Source: Reichenbachiella sp. 5M10 (GTDB lineage: Bacteria > Bacteroidota > Bacteroidia > Cytophagales > Cyclobacteriaceae). From it: 64,000 bases of DNA. The DNA is taken from NCBI RefSeq assembly GCF_002742335.1, contig NZ_MDGR01000007.1, positions 1,368,501 to 1,432,500 of the forward strand. Reading direction: 5' to 3'. Below are positions 1 to 9,410 of this stretch, one piece after another. The translations under genes and the position numbers were made by a program. The notes below the pieces were generated by a model that saw nothing but the letters and a program-made list of their open reading frames with translations, was not told the origin of the DNA and searched no databases. How positions within the stretch are numbered: the first letter of the stretch is position 1; each line of letters starts with the position of its first letter.

Positions 1-1
1 G

Positions 2-1642
2 GCAGTGGGCTATCTCAAGGCTGTCGAAGGCAAAACTTATGAAGAACTAAAAACGGCACACACAAAGTATTATCAACAGTTTTTTGATCGGGTGGATTTG
101 AACCTGGGACGTACAGCAGAGGCAGACAAACCCACCGACGAGCGTATCAAAAACTTTAGTACGGTCAACGACCCAGCTCTGGCTGCATTGTACTTTCAAT
201 ACGGACGTTACCTGCTGATCAGTTCATCACAGCCTGGTGGGCAGCCAGCCAACCTGCAGGGGATCTGGTGCAACGAGCTCAACCCACCGTGGAAGAGTGC
301 CTACACCATCAATATCAATACAGAAATGAACTACTGGCCGGCCGAGGTGACGAACCTGCCGGAGATGCACGAGCCGTTGATCGAGATGGTCAAAGAACTG
401 TCCGTAGCAGGCCAGCAGACCGCTGAGGTCATGTACGGCGCTGACGGCTGGGTCACTCATCACAATACAGATCTGTGGCGTATCTGCGGACCGGTAGATG
501 GTGCTACCTGGGGCGTATGGCCAATGGGCGGGGTGTGGCTGTCGCAGCACCTATGGGACAAGTACCAGTATAGCGGAGACTTGACCTATCTGCGAGAAGT
601 ATACCCAGCCATGAAGGGGGCGGCACAGTTTTGTCTGAGTGCCTTGGTGCCTGAGCCGGAGCATGGATGGCTGATTATATCACCCTCCACTTCGCCCGAA
701 AACCGTCCAGCGCATTTCCCCAATATGGTCAATATCCAGTACGGTGCTACCATGGACAATGAGTTGGTCTTCGATATCCTGACCAAAACTGCCGCAGCGG
801 CCAAGTTGCTAGGAGAAGATGCCGAGATGATTGATGAAATAGCGCAGACCTTGCCGCAGCTTGCACCGATCCAAATCGGGCAACATGGGCAAATCCAGGA
901 GTGGATCCAGGACTGGGATGATCCCGAGGACAAGCACAGGCACGTCTCGCATCTCTACGCCCTGCAGCCCTCCAATCAGATATCGCCTTATCGCAATCCA
1001 GAGCTTTTCGAGGCAGCCAAGAATGTGCTGATCTACAGAGGTGACCCATCTACCGGCTGGTCGATGAACTGGAAAATCAACCTCTGGGCGCGACTGCTCG
1101 ATGGCAACCATGCTTATAAGCTCATGGGCGATCAGATCAAACTTGTAGGCAGACCCGACTCTCCAAAGGGGGGAGGTACTTATGCCAACATGCTAGACGC
1201 TCACCCGCCATTCCAGATCGATGGCAATTTTGGATTCACCTCCGGACTAGCCGAGATGCTGTTGCAGAGCCATGACGGAGCGATCCATTTGCTGCCAGCG
1301 CTTCCCGATGTCTGGCCTGAGGGCAAAGTGACTGGACTCAGAGCCAGAGGAGGTTTTGTGATTGAGTCTATGGAATGGAAAGACGGACAATTGGTGGAGG
1401 CCAAAATCCGCGCTACGCTAGACGGCAACCTCAGAGTCCGGTCATACAGTGCATTGTCCTTGGAAGGAAAAAAACTAAAGAAAGCGAAAGGAGAAAATCC
1501 CAACGCTTTCTACCAGACGCCAGAGATCCAGCAGCCATTGATCTCCGAAAAGGCCAAGCTAGAAGGGTACACACCACCTAAGAGCAATGTCTATGATATC
1601 GAGATGCAGTCTGGTGACCAGATTACTTTGATAGGAAAATGA
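2..1642 (+). CDS. GH95 family alpha-L-fucosidase (5' truncated by window edge)
   Basis: Glycoside hydrolase of family 95, which removes terminal alpha-L-fucose (some members alpha-L-galactose) by inversion. The frame is open from the window edge, so about 545 residues of an enzyme usually near 780-830 residues are present; the N-terminal beta domain is missing. Family hallmarks are visible, counting from the GTG at base 5: the [14 protein letters not shown] segment (residues 101-114) carries the two Asn that assist the catalytic base, SPSTSPEN (227-233) carries the catalytic-acid Glu, and FQIDGNFGF (403-411) carries the conserved Asp. The stop overlaps the next start (ATGA), so it is co-translated with the sulfatase downstream. 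Together with GH29 and GH141 in the same locus it argues for a fucose-containing substrate. Linkage preference cannot be read from sequence. Confidence 0.93.
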   Translation, partial: AVGYLKAVEGKTYEELKTAHTKYYQQFFDRVDLNLGRTAEADKPTDERIKNFSTVNDPALAALYFQYGRYLLISSSQPGGQPANLQGIWCNELNPPWKSAYTININTEMNYWPAEVTNLPEMHEPLIEMVKELSVAGQQTAEVMYGADGWVTHHNTDLWRICGPVDGATWGVWPMGGVWLSQHLWDKYQYSGDLTYLREVYPAMKGAAQFCLSALVPEPEHGWLIISPSTSPENRPAHFPNMVNIQYGATMDNELVFDILTKTAAAAKLLGEDAEMIDEIAQTLPQLAPIQIGQHGQIQEWIQDWDDPEDKHRHVSHLYALQPSNQISPYRNPELFEAAKNVLIYRGDPSTGWSMNWKINLWARLLDGNHAYKLMGDQIKLVGRPDSPKGGGTYANMLDAHPPFQIDGNFGFTSGLAEMLLQSHDGAIHLLPALPDVWPEGKVTGLRARGGFVIESMEWKDGQLVEAKIRATLDGNLRVRSYSALSLEGKKLKKAKGENPNAFYQTPEIQQPLISEKAKLEGYTPPKSNVYDIEMQSGDQITLIGK

Positions 1643-3483
1643 AAAAAAGAGAAATGAAAAATACAATAGGGCAGTTTCTACTAGTAGGTAGCTGGATTCT
1701 GGCTTTGGTAGGCTGTGAGTCGACATCATTGCCGCAAAAAGATTCCCGACCCAATGTCATCTTCGTCATGCCGGATGACATCAGCCACAGTGCATTTTCA
1801 TACTACAAAGAAAATGCACCTCAAACGCCCAACATCGACAATTTCGCGAAGGAGTCGCTTCGACTCACTGATTTTCATGTCTCGCCGAGTTGTTCGCCTA
1901 CCCGGGCGGCATTGCTCACCGGTAGGCCCGCCGATGTAGTAGGTGTCTGGCACACGATCAATGGCCGCAATATGATGCGGGCCGACGAAATCACCATGGC
2001 GGATATCTTCAAAGCGAACGGTTATGCGACAGGCTTGTTTTTCAAGTGGCACTTGGGAGACAATTACCCTTTCCGTCCGAAAGACCGTGGCTTTGAGCAT
2101 GTAGCGTGGATCAAAGGTGGTGGTACAGGACAGCAGCCCGACTATTGGGGCAATACCAATCAAACCGCCAGCGTGTGGGTCAACGATGAGTTGGTCAAAA
2201 TGACCGATGAAGACGATGGTATAGAAGGCGCTTTTACGACTAATTTCTTCATGAACCGAGCCATGGATTTTATGGAAGAAAACATCCAGAATAAGAAGCC
2301 TTTCTTTGCCTACATACCGCTAGGTACGGCCCATGCACCTCATGTGATGCCACCAGATGCGCGCGAAGGTGTGAGTGCCAAAGTGGGTACCATTGAGAAT
2401 ATTGATAAAAATTATGGACGTCTGTTGCAATTTTTGGAGGATAAAGGTGTTGCGGACAATACCATTGTAGTTTTCACTACTGACAATGGCGCAGGCGGCT
2501 ACTTGCGTGGAGGCAAAGGCTCTAACTATGATGGAGGGACACGGGTGCCTTGTTTTGTTCGATGGCCCAATGGCAACCTGGGAGGCAAAGGCCAAGGCCG
2601 AGAGGTCGACGTACTGACTGCCCACATAGACTGGTTGCCTACTTTCATGGATGTATTGGGATTGAAGGATTTGGGAAACAGACCAGAGAAACTCAAAATC
2701 AGGGGGCGCAGTTTTCTGCCATTTTTGGATGAAGACCCATCCAATGACCCTGAAGATTACAAAAACAGAGCGGTCACAATCAATGACATGTGGACGGAGT
2801 TTCCTCAGAAATATAAAAAACTATCGGTCAAAAAAGACAACTGGCAGGGGAACGAGATTGTCAACAAATGGCGTCTGATCCGAAACAGTAGCGATACAGA
2901 TTGGGAACTCTACGACGTGCTGGTAGATCCCAAACAAGAAAACAATATCATTGACAATCCCGCCTATACCGATGTGGTGGCTGAACTACAGCAGGAGTAC
3001 GAAGAGTGGTGGCAATTGGTCGACGAGCGATCAGACGAGTACACACGCATCATAGTAGGTAGCGAAGAAGAGCCCGAGTCTCATCTTTTGGCGCATGATT
3101 TTCATGGTACGGTCATCTGGAATCAGGACAATGTGAAAAAGGGATCGACGGGTAGTGGCTTTATTGCGGTCGAATTTGATCAATCTGGGACTTACGATTT
3201 CGATCTGCGCCGCTGGCCCAAAGAGATCGAGGACGAAACAACCCTGAGTGCTGCGGGCCCTGGTCAAGCACTGGATATTGCTACAGCACGGATCAAAATA
3301 TGGAATGGCGAAGAGGTCTTTGTAGACCAGACTAAACAAGCAGATCAAGAGGCCTATGGTGTAGCGTTTAGGATCGAAAATCTGCCCAAAGGGCCGGCTT
3401 TCGTTCAGACTTGGTTTTACAATGCCGCTGGCGATATGGAGGGTGCTGTTTATTACAATTATGCACAACTGACCGATGAATAG
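1639..3483 (+). CDS. Lipoprotein sulfatase, family S1 (formylglycine type), with C-terminal beta domain
   Basis: Type I sulfatase that hydrolyses sulfate esters on sugars. The start overlaps the GH95 stop; an in-frame ATG at 1654 begins a cleaner signal ([10 protein letters not shown]) and may be the true start. A lipobox ending LALVGC (Cys26 from 1639) predicts a lipid-anchored cell-envelope protein. Metal ligands lie in VMPDDISH, and the formylglycine motif is CSPTR (Cys85-Arg89). The usual GKWHLG sulfate-binding segment reads FFKWHLG, with Lys kept and the preceding Gly replaced by Phe. The last ~110 residues form an extra domain (LRRWP motif) shared with the sulfatase at 19940, so the two are paralogues. 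A separately encoded maturase must convert Cys85; none is in the window. Subfamily and sulfate position are not assigned. Confidence 0.93.
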   Translation: MKKREMKNTIGQFLLVGSWILALVGCESTSLPQKDSRPNVIFVMPDDISHSAFSYYKENAPQTPNIDNFAKESLRLTDFHVSPSCSPTRAALLTGRPADVVGVWHTINGRNMMRADEITMADIFKANGYATGLFFKWHLGDNYPFRPKDRGFEHVAWIKGGGTGQQPDYWGNTNQTASVWVNDELVKMTDEDDGIEGAFTTNFFMNRAMDFMEENIQNKKPFFAYIPLGTAHAPHVMPPDAREGVSAKVGTIENIDKNYGRLLQFLEDKGVADNTIVVFTTDNGAGGYLRGGKGSNYDGGTRVPCFVRWPNGNLGGKGQGREVDVLTAHIDWLPTFMDVLGLKDLGNRPEKLKIRGRSFLPFLDEDPSNDPEDYKNRAVTINDMWTEFPQKYKKLSVKKDNWQGNEIVNKWRLIRNSSDTDWELYDVLVDPKQENNIIDNPAYTDVVAELQQEYEEWWQLVDERSDEYTRIIVGSEEEPESHLLAHDFHGTVIWNQDNVKKGSTGSGFIAVEFDQSGTYDFDLRRWPKEIEDETTLSAAGPGQALDIATARIKIWNGEEVFVDQTKQADQEAYGVAFRIENLPKGPAFVQTWFYNAAGDMEGAVYYNYAQLTDE

Positions 3484-4615
3484 ACTAAAAACACTTCTTG
3501 TTATTTTGTCTCTTGTCAACTACCTGACGGTAGATGCTCAGGAGGATAGTGGGCTCCAGTTAGGCATAGCACCTGTAGACGGAGGCCTGCAGATGGAGGA
3601 CTATTGGGTATGGGGCAGCTCGGTGGTCAAAGGCAAAGACGGCCAGTACCACATGTACGCCTCGCGATGGCCCAAGTTCCTGCCCTTTCACCCGGGGTGG
3701 ATGATCCGGTCGGAGATCGTACATGCCGTATCGGATACACCCGAGGGACCATACCGCTTCAGTGATGTAGCGCTAGGCTATCGTGGGGTGCAGTACTGGG
3801 ACGGCCGCTCCTGTCACAACCCCAAAATCGTCAAGCACGACGGCAAATACCTGCTCTACTACATGGGGTCGACCCATCCTTTTGAGGAGGTCACGCCAGA
3901 CAATGTGGCGGATTTCGACCTGCAGAGCAAATGGTGTATCGCTGGTCGCTGGCGCAAGCGGGTAGGCCTGGCGATAGCCGACAGCCCGTATGGCCCTTGG
4001 GAGCGGCTCGACGAACCCATTTTGGATGTGAAGCCAGATAGCTTTTATAGCTTCCTTACGTCCAACCCCTCCCCGCTCATCAAGGAGGACGGATCGGTCG
4101 TCCTGCTGTTCAAAGGTAGAAGCTACAGGGAGGACGAGCTCACTCACACCGATCAGTTCATTGGCGTGGCAACAGCCCCAACTTACGATGGGGAGTACAC
4201 TGTGGTGGGGGATGAGCCTGTTTTCTCTTCCGAGCAATTCGGAGAAGTGGAAGACCCACACCTGTGGCGCGACGATCAGGGCTTTCACATGATCGCCAAA
4301 GACATGACGGGCGACATCATCGGCACTGGTCATCATCATGGAGGCGTGCTCGCGCACTCCGAGGATGGGATCCATTGGGTGCTGGACGACAACCCATTGG
4401 CCTATACCCGCACAGTCACCTGGGACAATGGCCAGACCATCAAGCAAGGACAGCTCGAAAGACCTTTTGTCTTTGTAGAGGATGGCCAACCGACGCATAT
4501 TTTTTTCGCCACTATGGACGGGCCAGGTGGTTTTGGCAATGGGACGAAAACATGGAACATGGTGATCCCAGTAGTAAACAACAAGAAGGATTTGAAATCA
4601 AACAAGCAACGATGA
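3476..4615 (+). CDS. Five-bladed beta-propeller glycoside hydrolase, GH43/GH117-like
   Basis: 379 residues: a signal peptide ([22 protein letters not shown]) followed by repeated beta-propeller blade segments such as QYHMYASRWP, GKYLLYYMGS, GSVVLLFKGR, GFHMIAKDM and THIFFATMDG. EDPHLWRD near residue 260 is the acidic-residue plus Trp/Arg pattern seen in GH43-like (clan GH-F type) propellers. The likely role is periplasmic exo-hydrolysis of an oligosaccharide released from the target glycan. It overlaps the sulfatase by 8 bp and the next gene by 4 bp (ATGA), so it sits firmly within the operon. I recognise the fold and the hydrolase style, but not the exact family or substrate. Confidence 0.7.
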   Translation: MNRLKTLLVILSLVNYLTVDAQEDSGLQLGIAPVDGGLQMEDYWVWGSSVVKGKDGQYHMYASRWPKFLPFHPGWMIRSEIVHAVSDTPEGPYRFSDVALGYRGVQYWDGRSCHNPKIVKHDGKYLLYYMGSTHPFEEVTPDNVADFDLQSKWCIAGRWRKRVGLAIADSPYGPWERLDEPILDVKPDSFYSFLTSNPSPLIKEDGSVVLLFKGRSYREDELTHTDQFIGVATAPTYDGEYTVVGDEPVFSSEQFGEVEDPHLWRDDQGFHMIAKDMTGDIIGTGHHHGGVLAHSEDGIHWVLDDNPLAYTRTVTWDNGQTIKQGQLERPFVFVEDGQPTHIFFATMDGPGGFGNGTKTWNMVIPVVNNKKDLKSNKQR

Positions 4616-6000
4616 AACAGATATTTTGGGCACTGGCTGTGTGTATAGCACTCGCCTCGTGCCAGACCAAGGCAAAGCCAAGCGAAACCGACACGATACT
4701 TGTACACACGCTCGCTGAGTGGAAGCAGTATCTCGACAAAAGCCATGTCCGGGTCAAGCTTCAGCCCGGCAACTACCAGATCGACGAGGCGGACAATATC
4801 CGATTCATCAGGATCACAGGCGATGATGCCTATTTCGATCTCAGTGGGGTCAGATTCATGGTTGATACCAAGCTCTTTAGCCGTCCCGATCTGACCAAAA
4901 GTGACGATGGCAATAGTATGTACTGTGCCATAGAGGTGTCGGGCGATCGCGTCACCCTCGAAGGCTTGTACATCGAGACCTATGGCGATACACCGGGCCG
5001 ACAAAGCAAAAACAAGATGTTTAACATCGTGGGAGAGGGTGATGTGTTGAAAAATGTGGAGGTACGCACGACCGGTTCTAGTCCCTGGGGCTTTGGCTAC
5101 TTGTATGGCCTAGGAGGCGGTGATGTGCGTAAGATGAACGGCATCCGCGTGGGCTATCCCGCCAAGGATGTGAAACTGCTGGGCTGCAAAGTACACATGC
5201 GCGCCATGGGGCATGCGATCTTTTTGCAGGGAGCGGAAAACACGCTGATCGAAAACTGTCACGTGGATGGATTGCTCCGTACCACTGATGCCATCCTGGC
5301 GGAAACCTCAGGCTATGCTTTTGACCGAGATTTTTACGCCGGCAAAGGCGGCTATGTGGAGGGCACTATGATTCGCGAAGATGGCAAGATCATGCCAGGA
5401 GAGATCGTCTCCCTGAGCGAGGACGGCATACGCATGTACCCAGAATACAACGGCCACAAAACAAAAAACACAACCGTGAAGAACTGTACGGTCACCCAGA
5501 TGCGTCGCGGGATCTGCACGGGACTGAGCACGTCAGGCGACAAGGTGATCGACTGTATAGTGCGCGACTGTGTGGCCACTGGCTACAATGTAGGCAATGC
5601 CGATACTTTGATCAATTGTAGCGCGAATGCCAAGTATGCAGAGGCTTTTTGTGTGCCCTATACCAAGGCTAAAAATGCCTATGTAGAGATGAACATCCTC
5701 GACAGCCGTAACGGGATGGCCAACGATCTACTGGCCAAAATCAATGGAGAAGGCCACCACGTGATCGTGAAAACGGCCAACGAAGATTACATCCCCTCGT
5801 CGATGGCCATCAAGCTGGCTTCATGGCAAGGGTATGGCAACTTTAATAAAAAAGCCACGCCCCTTGCCACAGATGTTGTGCTCGATAATGAGACAAATTG
5901 CAAAGTCCTTTCTTATCCAGGTGTAAAGGATACCGAAATAAACAGTAAGGGTGAAATAATAAAAGAAGCGAAGCAAGATCAACGACTCATTATCAATTAG
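4612..6000 (+). CDS. Right-handed beta-helix lipoprotein, copy A (divergent)
   Basis: A 462-residue protein from the ATG at 4612, chosen because it overlaps the upstream stop and begins a lipoprotein signal ending LASC; the frame is open further upstream but without a signal. It starts with the LAEWKQYLD.SHVRVKLQPGNYQI segment shared by all five paralogues and continues as short repeats (TLIENC, VKLLGC, TTVKNC) typical of a parallel beta-helix. It keeps GHAIFLQ and the R-T-T-D motif. Where the other copies have PYGYG..FGKGG...H.K.S, it has SPWGFGYLYGLGGG, losing the conserved Lys and His. It may be an enzyme of changed specificity, or a binding protein. A polysaccharide lyase or hydrolase role is inferred only from fold and context. 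Confidence 0.75.
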   Translation: MKQIFWALAVCIALASCQTKAKPSETDTILVHTLAEWKQYLDKSHVRVKLQPGNYQIDEADNIRFIRITGDDAYFDLSGVRFMVDTKLFSRPDLTKSDDGNSMYCAIEVSGDRVTLEGLYIETYGDTPGRQSKNKMFNIVGEGDVLKNVEVRTTGSSPWGFGYLYGLGGGDVRKMNGIRVGYPAKDVKLLGCKVHMRAMGHAIFLQGAENTLIENCHVDGLLRTTDAILAETSGYAFDRDFYAGKGGYVEGTMIREDGKIMPGEIVSLSEDGIRMYPEYNGHKTKNTTVKNCTVTQMRRGICTGLSTSGDKVIDCIVRDCVATGYNVGNADTLINCSANAKYAEAFCVPYTKAKNAYVEMNILDSRNGMANDLLAKINGEGHHVIVKTANEDYIPSSMAIKLASWQGYGNFNKKATPLATDVVLDNETNCKVLSYPGVKDTEINSKGEIIKEAKQDQRLIIN

Positions 6001-6080
6001 TATATCGAGTACTGGTTCGGGGGAGTATGGACGTATCGTATCGAGAAAAATGGATCAATAGGAGATTAGATTTAACAAAG

Positions 6081-7496
6081 ATGAATGATAAAATGAAACT
6101 GTCTGTTTTCATGGTCAGCCTGGTGGTGAGCCTGAATGCGTTTGCCCAGACCACCGTCAATTCCCTTGAGGAGCTGATGCCTTATCTGACTCAGGATAGT
6201 GTGGAGGTAGTTCTCAAGCCGGGAGTCTACACCATTTCTGCCAAAGAGGTAAAGAAGGGCAAGTACAATGCACAAACGCAAATCAAGAACAACTCCAATG
6301 TTTTGTTGCTGTTTACTGGCAGCCATAGCGTGTATGATTTTACGGATGTGACCATTCAGGTCGAGACCGAGGTTTTCTCTTCTTTCCCGAATGGGGATGA
6401 ATTTTACGAGATGCAGATCATCGGCAATCACAACGTGCTGAAGAATTTGACCCTTATAGACAAAGGGTCTGTCCACGATGCGCCTACTCGGCGAGGTACT
6501 AACATCGTGATGGATGGGGCGAGCAATCGTGTCGAAGGTTTTCATATCACGACCAGAGGAGCCTATCCCTATGGCTATGGCGAGGCTTTTGGCAAAGGAG
6601 GGAAGAGTGTGATTCCGCACAGGAAGCATTCCTCTTTTCTCGTAAGAGGCTATAAAAACCACGCGAAAAACTGCACGATCATACACCGATCTTATGGTCA
6701 TGCGATCTTTATGCAGGCTGCCGATTGGCCGATCATCGAGGGCTGCTATGTAGAAGGTGCGATGCGCTCTACCGACGACATGTGGACAGAGAAGGGCACA
6801 GGATCTGATGCCGACAAAGTAGACTTCAAGACTGTGTGGGGCTATCCGCTGCCCAAAGGCTATATGCTGTGCTTGGGCGAAGAGGGGATTCGTGCGTACA
6901 ACGGTGGCGAGACCATCATCGACGGTGTGGAGTACCGCCGGGGGACCTCCAATCCTACCATCATCAACTGCACAGTCAAGAATATGCGCGCAGGGGTCAC
7001 ACTGACCCATGCGACGGGTCAGAAGTATGTATCTGGCACGACTGTGATAGGTTGTGAAAGAGGGTTTTGTATAGGGACGGGAGATATTGTGGACTGCTAT
7101 GCCGACACCCAGCATGGTCCGGCTTTGGGTGTGGATTATACAAGTGACCAGGGTATGACGGCAGACATCACTCTGTTGCCCTATGAAGGGGCGAGCAACA
7201 ACGGCAGTGGCCATGCAGCCATCATCATAGGTAGCAACCACAAAGTCACGCTGCGCAATGCTGTACCCGATCCTGACCAAAATCTCAAAATCAATATCGG
7301 AGGAGACAACCGCACCATCGGTATGCTAGGCAAAGATGAAAACTACTCCGCCTCCAATATCGTCCTGCACAATCTCTCTGGCTATCCTGTCGTACTCGAC
7401 GACAACAGTCGAAACTGTACGGGTGTCTCCGCAGGGGAGGTCATTGACGAAGGAGAGAATAATCATATTTTCAAAGAGAAGATTATAAAGAAGTGA
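6081..7496 (+). CDS. Secreted right-handed beta-helix protein, copy B
   Basis: A 471-residue protein. The start was placed at 6081 (or 6093), where a signal peptide begins (MKLSVFMVSLVVSLNAFAQ); the frame extends to 6027 without signal character. It has the family layout: an N-terminal VNSLEELMPYL...LKPGVYTI segment, a PYGYGEAFGKGGKSVIPHRKHS block, RSYGHAIFMQ, EGCYVEG and RSTDD. The rest consists of beta-helix coils such as CTIIHRS, PTIINCTVKNM and TTVIGCERGF. It has no accessory domain. It lies 80 bp after copy A and overlaps the GH78 region, so it belongs to the same operon. Conserved His, Lys, Arg and Asp clustered on the central coils suggest an active site for an anionic sugar. The function is unproven; the best guess is a polysaccharide lyase or glycoside hydrolase. 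Confidence 0.78.
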   Translation: MNDKMKLSVFMVSLVVSLNAFAQTTVNSLEELMPYLTQDSVEVVLKPGVYTISAKEVKKGKYNAQTQIKNNSNVLLLFTGSHSVYDFTDVTIQVETEVFSSFPNGDEFYEMQIIGNHNVLKNLTLIDKGSVHDAPTRRGTNIVMDGASNRVEGFHITTRGAYPYGYGEAFGKGGKSVIPHRKHSSFLVRGYKNHAKNCTIIHRSYGHAIFMQAADWPIIEGCYVEGAMRSTDDMWTEKGTGSDADKVDFKTVWGYPLPKGYMLCLGEEGIRAYNGGETIIDGVEYRRGTSNPTIINCTVKNMRAGVTLTHATGQKYVSGTTVIGCERGFCIGTGDIVDCYADTQHGPALGVDYTSDQGMTADITLLPYEGASNNGSGHAAIIIGSNHKVTLRNAVPDPDQNLKINIGGDNRTIGMLGKDENYSASNIVLHNLSGYPVVLDDNSRNCTGVSAGEVIDEGENNHIFKEKIIKK

Positions 7497-7507
7497 CAAT
7501 CCAAGCG

Positions 7508-9403
7508 ATGGGAAGTCATAAAATGAATCTGGGCTGTCATCATTCTATTAGATTAGCTATAATTCTGTGGATTTTCCTCATGTTTTTTTGGGGGGAACTA
7601 TGTTGCGTTGCTCAGCAGATTAGAGATCCAAAGTTTATAGTTTCCTATAACCAACCCAAGAAAATAACCAAACTGGGTTCAGGCCATTACTTAATTGATT
7701 TCGGGAAGTCTTTTTTTGGAACGGTCTCTCTGAGCTTAAAGAGCAATCATGCAAAGGATTTAGTAATTCATCAGGGGGAAAAATTATTGGGCAATCGAAT
7801 TGATAGAAATCCCGAAGCAACGGTACGCTACCAGAAGGTGGTAATGAAAAACATGTTGGCGGGTCAGGCTTACATTGTTAAGCTTCAACCCGATATACGA
7901 AATACAAATGACAAAGCAATCCATCTACCCGATTCACTCGGAGTGGTGATGCCGTTTAGATATTGTGAAATAGAAAACTTGCAGGTTCCGATAGAAGACA
8001 TAGAGCTATTTCAAAAGGCTATTTATGTGGAATTTGATGACATGGCTGGTTACTTCTCTTCGTCAAATAAAACACTGGATCAGGTATGGAATCTTTGCAA
8101 GCACACCATCAAAGCGACTACATTTACTGGATATTATGTGGATGGTGATAGGGAAAGAATTCCATATGAGGCAGATGCTTATATTAACCAGCTCAGTCAT
8201 TATAGCGTGGATGATAACTATGCCATTGCCAAACGGACCAACGAATATTTTATAGACCATCCCACATGGCCTACGGAGTGGCTGTTACATACGGCAATGC
8301 TCTTTTATCAGGATTACATGTACACGGGCGATTTGACCTTGATCAGGAAACATTATCAAGTACTTAAAGTCAGAACACTACATGATTTGGCTAGGGAAGA
8401 TGGACTGATTTCCAGCAGATCACATCGCTTGGATTCTGCATTCATGTTAAAACTCGGTTTCAAAGACCCCAAAACGAAGGTTCGGGATATTGTGGACTGG
8501 CCTCCAGCACAAAAAGACTCCTATTGGAAGCTAGCAACAGAAGAGGGTGAAAGGGACGGCTATGACATGGGGGTAGAGATCAATACCGTGGTGAATGCTT
8601 TTTACTACCACAACCTTGTTTTGATGACGGAGATTGCCAGGGTGCTTGGTGAAAGCGATGATGCCAAAAGGTTTGCCAAAGAGGCTGAAATGGTTCGTAC
8701 AATGATCAATGAAAAGCTGTTGGACAAAGCAAAAGGAGTCTATATTGATGGAGAGGGTTCTTCACATTCATCGTTGCATGCCAACATGATGCCACTGGTT
8801 TTTGGATTGGTTCCTGATCAATACAAAATGACTGTTGTAGATTTTATCAAAACCCGTGGTATGGCCTGTAGCGTATATGGTGCGCAATACCTGCTTGAAG
8901 CTCTATATCAGGCTGGAGAAACCGAATATGCTTTCAAGCTAATGACCGACACGACCACTGATCGGTCTTGGTGGAACATGATCCAACTGGGTGCTACCAT
9001 GACACTAGAAGCCTGGGATATGAAGTATAAACCCAATCTTGACTGGAACCACGCATGGGGCACAGCACCATTGAACACTGTCGTACGACACCTTTGGGGA
9101 ATCACTCCTATTCAGCCAGGGTTCAAGCAGGTGGAGGTTCAACCCCAGTTGGGGGAGTTGACTTTTTCTGAGATCAAAACCCCTACCATCATGGGGAATA
9201 TAATCGCGCGGCATCAGCAGGTTAACGAAAAAGTGAACTACACGATCGAGTTGCCAGAAGGCATGTCAGGGATATTCATAGTTCCAAAAGGATATCAACC
9301 AACGAAAAGTAAACAAAGGCAAGAAATAATCAAGTTGTCTTCTGAAGTCAATAAGATTAAGCTTAGAGTGATTTCAAAAGACTCATTGGTGGATACTGAA
9401 TAA
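7508..9403 (+). CDS. GH78-type alpha-L-rhamnosidase
   Basis: About 631 residues, secreted. The frame begins at a GTG at 7493 overlapping copy B; the ATG at 7508 or 7523 is more likely, since a hydrophobic signal (AIILWIFLMFFWGELCCVA) follows. The (alpha/alpha)6 catalytic domain shows the GH78 signature DGDRERIPYEADAYIN, where acidic residues serve catalysis. The family C-terminal pattern follows: TLEAWDMKYKP.LDWNHAWGTAP and the short beta-sandwich GITPIQPGFKQVEVQPQLG. At ~630 residues it is shorter than many GH78 enzymes (700-1100), lacking several N-terminal beta domains. It should remove alpha-L-rhamnose from oligosaccharides. Its codons are visibly more AT-rich than those of genes upstream, hinting at separate acquisition together with the next gene. 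Confidence 0.85.
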   Translation: MGSHKMNLGCHHSIRLAIILWIFLMFFWGELCCVAQQIRDPKFIVSYNQPKKITKLGSGHYLIDFGKSFFGTVSLSLKSNHAKDLVIHQGEKLLGNRIDRNPEATVRYQKVVMKNMLAGQAYIVKLQPDIRNTNDKAIHLPDSLGVVMPFRYCEIENLQVPIEDIELFQKAIYVEFDDMAGYFSSSNKTLDQVWNLCKHTIKATTFTGYYVDGDRERIPYEADAYINQLSHYSVDDNYAIAKRTNEYFIDHPTWPTEWLLHTAMLFYQDYMYTGDLTLIRKHYQVLKVRTLHDLAREDGLISSRSHRLDSAFMLKLGFKDPKTKVRDIVDWPPAQKDSYWKLATEEGERDGYDMGVEINTVVNAFYYHNLVLMTEIARVLGESDDAKRFAKEAEMVRTMINEKLLDKAKGVYIDGEGSSHSSLHANMMPLVFGLVPDQYKMTVVDFIKTRGMACSVYGAQYLLEALYQAGETEYAFKLMTDTTTDRSWWNMIQLGATMTLEAWDMKYKPNLDWNHAWGTAPLNTVVRHLWGITPIQPGFKQVEVQPQLGELTFSEIKTPTIMGNIIARHQQVNEKVNYTIELPEGMSGIFIVPKGYQPTKSKQRQEIIKLSSEVNKIKLRVISKDSLVDTE

Positions 9404-9410
9404 CAGAATA

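Noticed and set aside
4264-4611. Upstream extension of the copy A frame into the propeller gene
   Set aside because: The added 116 residues have no signal or fold character and overlap a real gene; the ATG at 4612 gives a lipoprotein signal and an ATGA junction.
6072-7280. 402-codon open frame on the - strand opposite beta-helix copy B
   Set aside because: The + strand protein has a signal peptide and family motifs. Similar, shorter antisense frames occur opposite copies C and D, as expected when codon bias repeats in paralogues.
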